Of a stretch of 64,000 nucleotides of DNA, positions 58,451-64,000 are shown piece after piece; positions within the stretch are counted from its first letter, which is position 1, and every line of letters starts with the position of its first letter. The DNA lies in the NCBI RefSeq assembly GCF_001625215.2, contig NC_030384.2, positions 25,160,527-25,224,526 of the forward strand. The letters are read 5' to 3'. Made by a program: the position numbers and the translations under genes. The notes under the pieces are model-generated. The model was not told the origin of the DNA, did no database searches, and was given only the letters and a program-made list of their open reading frames with translations. The DNA is from Daucus carota subsp. sativus. Taxonomy: Eukaryota; Streptophyta; Magnoliopsida; Apiales; Apiaceae.

Positions 58451-58800
58451 TTGAAGTCGATGATCGTTAGGTTTTGAGAACAACCTACTTCACATGGTGA
58501 TAATCAAGGTTAGTAGAGAACGTCCAAATGAATGTATACACATAGATTAGAAGACGATGGTCGTTAGGTTTTGAAAACAACCTACTTAACGTGGTGATAA
58601 TCAAGGGTAGTAGAGAATGTCCAAATGAATGTATACAAATAGATTTGAAGACGATGGTCGTTAGGTTTTGAAAACAACATACTTAACATGGTGATAATCA
58701 AGGTTAGTAGAGAACGTCCAAATGAATGTATAGATGACTTAGTTATTTAATATGGTGATTATTAAGATTAATAGAGAAAGTCTAAGTATGTGTATACGGT
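58451..58800. repeat. 97-bp tandem repeat, three good copies and one degenerate
   Basis: The unit starts gaagacgatggtcgttaggt. It contains acctacttaacatggtgata, and ends near gtccaaatgaatgtatac. The phrase tcgttagg starts at 58464, 58561 and 58658, an exact 97-bp period. A fourth copy to about 58800 is strongly diverged. Confidence 0.85.
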
Positions 58801-59261
58801 GTTTAGTGATTTTGTTTGGTAGACAGAAAATTGATTAATCAGGGTTAGTGATGATACGGATTGATATTAGAAAAAATAAAAGGTGGGAGTAAATAATACA
58901 CATTTTACGAGAATCTTTTCATTAGGAAAAGAGTAGACATTTTCCACAAAAACAGCCACCGGGAGGATATGTATATCGAGAATCCGGACCACTACATCAA
59001 AATAATAATTATACACATGTCTGTTCAGAGAAAGCGGAAGCTGCCTTTAGAATCTACTTTTCTTGACCTGTTTCTGTAAATAAGTAGAAACATTTTTAAG
59101 AAGTTGAGAATGTCAGCTTCTCTTCCATCTTTTTTTCAAATACTTTATTAACTTATTTACTTCTAACTTCTAATCCACTTATTTATTTTAAGCAAAGAAT
59201 CACTTTTTTAAACTTGTCCAGACATCGCGAAATTTAATATATTTTTTCCCAATATCTTAGA
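58801..59261. other. Gene-free stretch
   Basis: No exon or defined element seen. Confidence 0.5.
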
Positions 59262-59715
59262 GGGGTGTATTCGATTGGGATTTTAATAGATTGTTTTTAG
59301 TTTATGGATTTTAATGGGTTGTATGTGATTTTGATTTTGTACGGATTCTTGATAAAATGTCGCAGAGTTAATACGATTTAAGCACAATGCTTCAAAATCA
59401 TCATTGATTTTGGTGAGATTTCAAAAATTTAAAATACACCGAAGAATGCCACAAAATTCATTATTTTATGAAATCCAAAAAAATCCATTAGTATTTGAAT
59501 ACGATCAGATTTTAATAGAATCCCAATTGAATGCCATCAAATTTTAAAGAATAATTTGAAATCCTAATTGAATACCACCAGATTTTATAGTATAATTTAA
59601 AATCGCAATTGAATACCTTAAGATTTTAATATTTTTCAAACAATCCCAATCGAATACTCTCGGATTTCATAAATGCAAAAAAAAAAAACTTTAAAATCCC
59701 AATTCAATATACCCC
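59262..59715. mobile_element. MITE-like element with GGGGTGTATTCGATTGGGAT termini
   Basis: The left end GGGGTGTATTCGATTGGGAT pairs with atcccaattcaatatacccc-like sequence at the right. Inside, several inverted or direct copies of aatcccaattgaata(t/c) occur. The 3' boundary is blurred by a tandem copy of the right end (59705-59720 and 59770-59815). Related to 48034-48472. Confidence 0.6.
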
Positions 59716-59989
59716 TTTTGTTTTCTTTGCGACTTTACAATACCCAAAAAATGCTTTAAAATACGAATCCAATATACCCTTTTGCTCTCTTTGCGACTTT
59801 ACAAAACCCATCCCGCATTGCATAAACAAAAGCACACATATAACGTTTTCACGTCACTCCCATTAAATACCAGTTGATTATACTCCTCCTTCCTCCTCTC
59901 CTCTCCTCTCCGTGTGTGTTTGATCATCTCATCTACCTCTTCCATTTCATCCAGCTAACTCCTTCTATCAATCACTTTATTCGATTAAA

Positions 59990-62900
59990 ATGGGCGAGGA
60001 GAGCGAGTCAACTCAGTCGCTTCCCCTCGGCGCCGCCGCAGCCGACGACGCCGTTTCCATCAACGTCCGCTGCTCCAACGGCTCCAAGTTTAGTGTCCGA
60101 GCGAGTGTGGGATCCACTGTGTCGCAGTTCAAACAAGTCGTCGCGGAGAATTGCGATGTTCCAGCTGTGCAGCAGCGGCTGATTTACAAGGGACGGATCT
60201 TAAAGGATGATCAAACCCTAGATAGTTATGGTATTCGCCTCTTTCTCTTCTTTGTTTTCGCCTTTCGTTTTGTTTTAATTGCTTATTTTGCTGTTAATTG
60301 TTGTGATTCTGTTCATTTATCGAGATTATTCATTTCTGATACACCGTCTGTGTTATGTTGGGACCGGAGTAGTTTATGTGTTCGACAAGGTTATTGGCTC
60401 ATTGAATCCTCATTTATCGAGGTTTTTAGGGCACTGGAGTATGATTATTGTAATGATGTGTTGATGTATATGTTGTCGGCATTAGTTATGATCTCGATTT
60501 CACTGGAAGCATTTGAGTTTTAACCTAATATGCACGTTTTTTTTACTACATAGGGGAATATCTAATATTATGAAGATCGCTTTCGTTTTGTTTTAATTGC
60601 TTGTTTTGCTGTTAATTGTTGTGATTCTGTTCATTTATCGAGATTATTCATTTACAAATACACCGTCTCTCTGTTATGTTGGGAGCGGAATAGTTTATGT
60701 ATTCAACGAGGTTATTGGCTCATTGAATGCTCATTTATCAAGGTTTTTAGGGCACTGGAGTATGAAGCGGATCAAAACTCTTATTTTGGAATGTCAGTAT
60801 ATATATGATTATTGTAATGACGTGTTGATGTATATGTTGGCGGCATTAGTTATGATCTCGATTTTACCGAGCATTTGAGTTTTAACCTAATATGCACGTT
60901 TTTTACTACCTAGGGGAATATTTAATATCATGAATGTGTCATGGCGGTAGTGGTTCTAAAGTTTATTTTGTTCATCTGGATGAATTAATTGCTGTCCGTT
61001 AATCTTGCCTTGGCTGCTTATAGTTAGAAAGCGGATAAGATTTAAATTTACAATCTGAGCTTGTTTGTAGTTAATGTCTTTAAAGTCAATATAAGCGAAA
61101 ATGCTGAAATATTTTTATTGACCGGCACTTGCTTTGCCAACTTCAAAGGTTATATGAATAAGTGTGTTCTGATTTTGGATGCCAAAACTGCTGTCTGAAG
61201 TATGTGACAGAAATTTCATTGTGTGAAAGCGAGATGCAACATATAAGAATTGAAAAAAAAATGTTTCGTATGAGTTGTCAAAATTTGGTTGGTTTAAGAG
61301 CAAGTAAATAGGGAGATTTCTCATCATGTCGATGATTACATGGATATGTTATGAAAATAGACTTCATTTCGTATGTTTTGTCCTGTACAAATGATTTGGG
61401 AATTTGGGGGGGGGGGGGGGGGAGTTGTTTGTTTACATATATGTTTATCTTTATGTTTCTTGCTTGTCGGGTGGGACCTACTGTCGCTCGCTTTTGTCAC
61501 ATGTTAAGTGTTCTCCAATGTATTGAGGTTTTATTTTGTTTGCATGAATAGGTAAGTACATACCTTTTTTGCTTGTCGATAGTGGCTTGACATTATTTTC
61601 TTTCTGCATTAAGGTTTCGTAATAAGTGTTCCCTAATGCAATTCAAACTTTTATAGAAGGAATGGGTTGTTTGTTTGCACAAATGAATAAGTATATACTC
61701 CGTTGCTTATCTATAGCGATTTGCTATGGCTCTCTATCTACGCTAAGGTTATGTGTAATATGTAAGTTACATAATGTAACTCAAGCTTGTGCAGTGTTGT
61801 TCCTCTGTGAATGTTGGATATATTTTCTGTCTGTGGTCTCATGGAGATGCTTATCATCTTCATATTTCCTGCAAAACTTCAGTTTTAAATGCATTTAATG
61901 TTTTGCACTTGTGCCGTGGTTCTTTATATTAATACTGCCTGAGTATAACTTAAACTTTCGAGTTTATATACCTAAAGATAAGCTGCTCTGATTGACCTGA
62001 GGTCCACATAGCTCATGTTCTTCAGATGCATTTTTATAATTGACTTCTAGATTTTTGTTATGGATTCACAACTATTAAGTGTTTTCATGTTTTTCTGCTG
62101 CAGTAGATTATTTGGCCTATTATATATTCGTCAATAATATTGTTTCATTGTTTTTGGGTGTTGCTAAAGGTCTTCAAGCTGACCACACCGTGCACATGGT
62201 TCGGGGTTCTCCCCCTATTGCATCGCCACCAGGTGCTGCAGCTTCGAGTGTTGGAAATCCAAATGCCACTACCAATGCTACCCAGCCTGTTAATCCTATT
62301 GATGGAGGGGGTTTAGGAGGTGCTGGTCTTGGGGCATCACTGTTAAACGGTCTTGGTGGTTTTGGTGGGCTTGGCTTAGGTGCAGGCAGTGGTACTGGTG
62401 CTCAGGGCTTATTTGGAGCTGGACTTCCAGAGTTTGAACAAGTTCAACAGCAACTTGCTCAAAATCCCAACATGATGCAGGATATGATGAATACACCAGC
62501 CATTCAGAACTTAATGAATAACCCAGAGATAATGCGCAGCTTGATTATGAGCAACCCCCAAATGCGTGATATCATTGATCGGAACCCGGAACTTGCGCAT
62601 GTTCTTAATGATCCTGGCATTCTTAGGCAGACATTGGAGGCTGCTAGAAACCCTGAACTCATGCGTGAGATGATGCGCAATACTGATAGGGCAATGAGTA
62701 ACATTGAATCATCTCCTGAGGGTTTTAACATGCTTAGGCGCATGTACGAAAATGTTCAGGAACCTTTCCTGAATGCTACAACAATGGGTGCAGGGGCTGG
62801 AAACGATTTAGGATCAAATCCATTTGCCGCGCTTCTAGGAAATCAGGGTGGTGGTAACCAAGGCACAAATGCCTCTAGCGACACTTTGAACACCGGTTCT

Positions 62901-64000
62901 GAAGCAGCTGCAGGGACTACTATTCCTAACAGCAATCCTCTTCCTAACCCTTGGGGTGGTACTGCTGGTAAGCTTAATTGTATAGTTCATTTTATGACCT
63001 TTCTGCTTTCTGTAAGGAATATTGGAAGTAGTTTGTGTCAGTAGGATAGAGAACATATGCCATTAGTAGGTATAAATAGCTGGAAACAATAAGACCTAAG
63101 CGCCATATGGGTTTTGCAATGTCATTATACCAGAGTTTGACCTGAAGATCATGATATACTGATTAAAGAGAGCAGTTGCTTTCTGTACTAGTTCTTAGAA
63201 TTTATAAGGTTTCAACTACTTTTTATTTGTGATATGTATTATGACATTGTACCAACTACCAAGAGATGCCCATGTATGCGAGGAGATGCTCATGTAAGTG
63301 CACCAAGGCAATAGAATTTTTTTAGCTGAATAGGACAGGATGACAGATGCTAATGGAGTTGTATACAATGTTATAAAATTTGTTTGGATTTACTAATCTA
63401 AAGATCACTATGTTATTTATTACTGGATTAAGTTGAATATTTGTGCATAATATTTACCCATTACTTTCTTCCTTCTATATTTAAAGAATATTTATCATAC
63501 TTTTTGCCAATATAATTTAACACATGCAAGTGAGTAGGCTAACAAGTGTCAAACATTAGGTTTATTGTTTTAAGTAATCAACGTGAAAAGTTGTACATGT
63601 ACCAGATGGCAGATGGGTGTCATGTCAATTTTGTGCAAATATGTGATCCTGAATGGTTACTACAGTAATACTTGTTTGCAGCAACAAGAAATGCTGACAT
63701 TGGAAGTAAAAGTTGGCAACCTGTTTTCCTGATTTTCGCGGCCAAATAATTACTTGAGCTTGTAATATGATATATATATAGTTTCCTCACTTGCAGTGCT
63801 GTGTGTAAGCAGGTTCCCAAACAAATACTGCTGCAAGGTCAAATCCAACAGGAGATGCAAGGGGAGCAGGAATTGGTGGTCTGGGAGGACTTGGTCTCCC
63901 AGGGTTGGATCAAATGGGCGGTGTTCCGGATCCATCAGCGATGAACCAACTTCTGCAAAATCCAGGTGTTTCACAGATGATGCAGAGTCTGCTTTCAAAC
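59990..64000 (+). CDS. DSK2: Ubiquilin/DSK2-type ubiquitin receptor (3' part outside window)
   Basis: Exon 1 is 59990-60230, exon 2 is 62170-62967, exon 3 starts at 63813 and runs off the window. Phases agree (1, 1). The ATG gives [14 protein letters not shown] and a ubiquitin-like domain at about residues 20-92 ([48 protein letters not shown], then across the intron [12 protein letters not shown]). Exon 2 then has a Gly/Ala/Asn-rich linker and an STI1 region rich in NP and M ([40 protein letters not shown]). The second STI1 region begins in exon 3 ([20 protein letters not shown]). The C-terminal UBA domain lies beyond the window. Such proteins carry ubiquitinated clients to the proteasome. 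Intron 1 is long (1.9 kb) and holds an internal tandem duplication and a G-run. Confidence 0.93.
60262..60935. repeat. Tandem duplication of about 310-340 bp in ubiquilin intron 1
   Basis: The segment starting cgctttcgttttgttttaat recurs at about 60262 and 60578. It runs through tcatttatcgagattattca and gttattggctcattgaat to cctaatatgcacgtttttt, then ggggaatat. The second copy has an extra about 40-bp insertion (aagcggatcaaaactcttat...). Open frames in this area are intronic artefacts. Confidence 0.85.
61406..61422. repeat. Poly(G) run in ubiquilin intron 1
   Basis: Seventeen consecutive G; low complexity. Confidence 0.95.

Noticed and set aside
62079-62169. Upstream extension of the ubiquilin exon 2 frame starting at a methionine
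   Set aside because: This is the 3' end of intron 1; the acceptor at 62168-62169 restores the ubiquitin-like domain exactly with exon 1.

Overview
The window is nuclear DNA of a flowering plant, most likely a eudicot. The genes are split by AT-rich introns with GT-AG borders (one GC-AG). All recognisable proteins have close plant relatives, and the space between genes is packed with plant transposon types: Stowaway and PIF/Harbinger MITEs, hAT MITEs, Mutator-like foldback elements, Pack-MULEs, Helitrons and a short retroposon. A plastid rps4 fragment in this setting is a nuclear insertion of plastid DNA. I cannot name the species.

Layout, left to right. 0-4 kb: the last exon of an unrecognised gene, then a decayed MATE/DTX45-like transporter pseudogene. 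4.3-10.9 kb: two tandem, apparently intact flavin-containing monooxygenase genes on the minus strand with identical exon lengths. Between them lie an orphan EF-hand exon and a diverged copy of the 3' region of the isocitrate dehydrogenase gene found 10 kb further right. 11-18.4 kb: a transposon block with a hairpin-array element, a composite Helitron with a paralogous empty site, a Pack-MULE with a captured exon, a 590-bp foldback element and several MITEs. 18.9-23.8 kb: mitochondrial NAD-isocitrate dehydrogenase regulatory subunit (minus strand). 26.7-28.8 kb: SLY1, a Sec1/Munc18 protein of ER-Golgi traffic (minus strand). 29-33 kb: MITEs, a retroposon with a perfect target duplication, the plastid rps4 fragment and a foldback element. 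34.7-35.6 kb: a receptor-like kinase pseudogene. 36.1-37.1 kb: an intronless GeBP-type transcription factor gene (minus strand). 38.5-46.4 kb: glutamine-dependent asparagine synthetase in 14 exons (minus strand), with a Pack-MULE inserted just upstream of its TATA box. 48.7-51.8 kb: a histidine-phosphatase (phosphoglycerate-mutase-like) gene (plus strand). 52.5-59.7 kb: a second transposon block. 60 kb to the end: a ubiquilin/DSK2 gene (plus strand), cut off by the window edge before its UBA domain.

The intact genes are housekeeping or metabolic genes and do not form a pathway or cluster; two of them (isocitrate dehydrogenase, asparagine synthetase) touch carbon-nitrogen metabolism, but nothing in the sequence links their regulation. 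I found no novel multi-gene system. The strongest unusual signals concern genome dynamics: gene-fragment capture, precise transposon footprints, nested insertions and an organelle-to-nucleus transfer.
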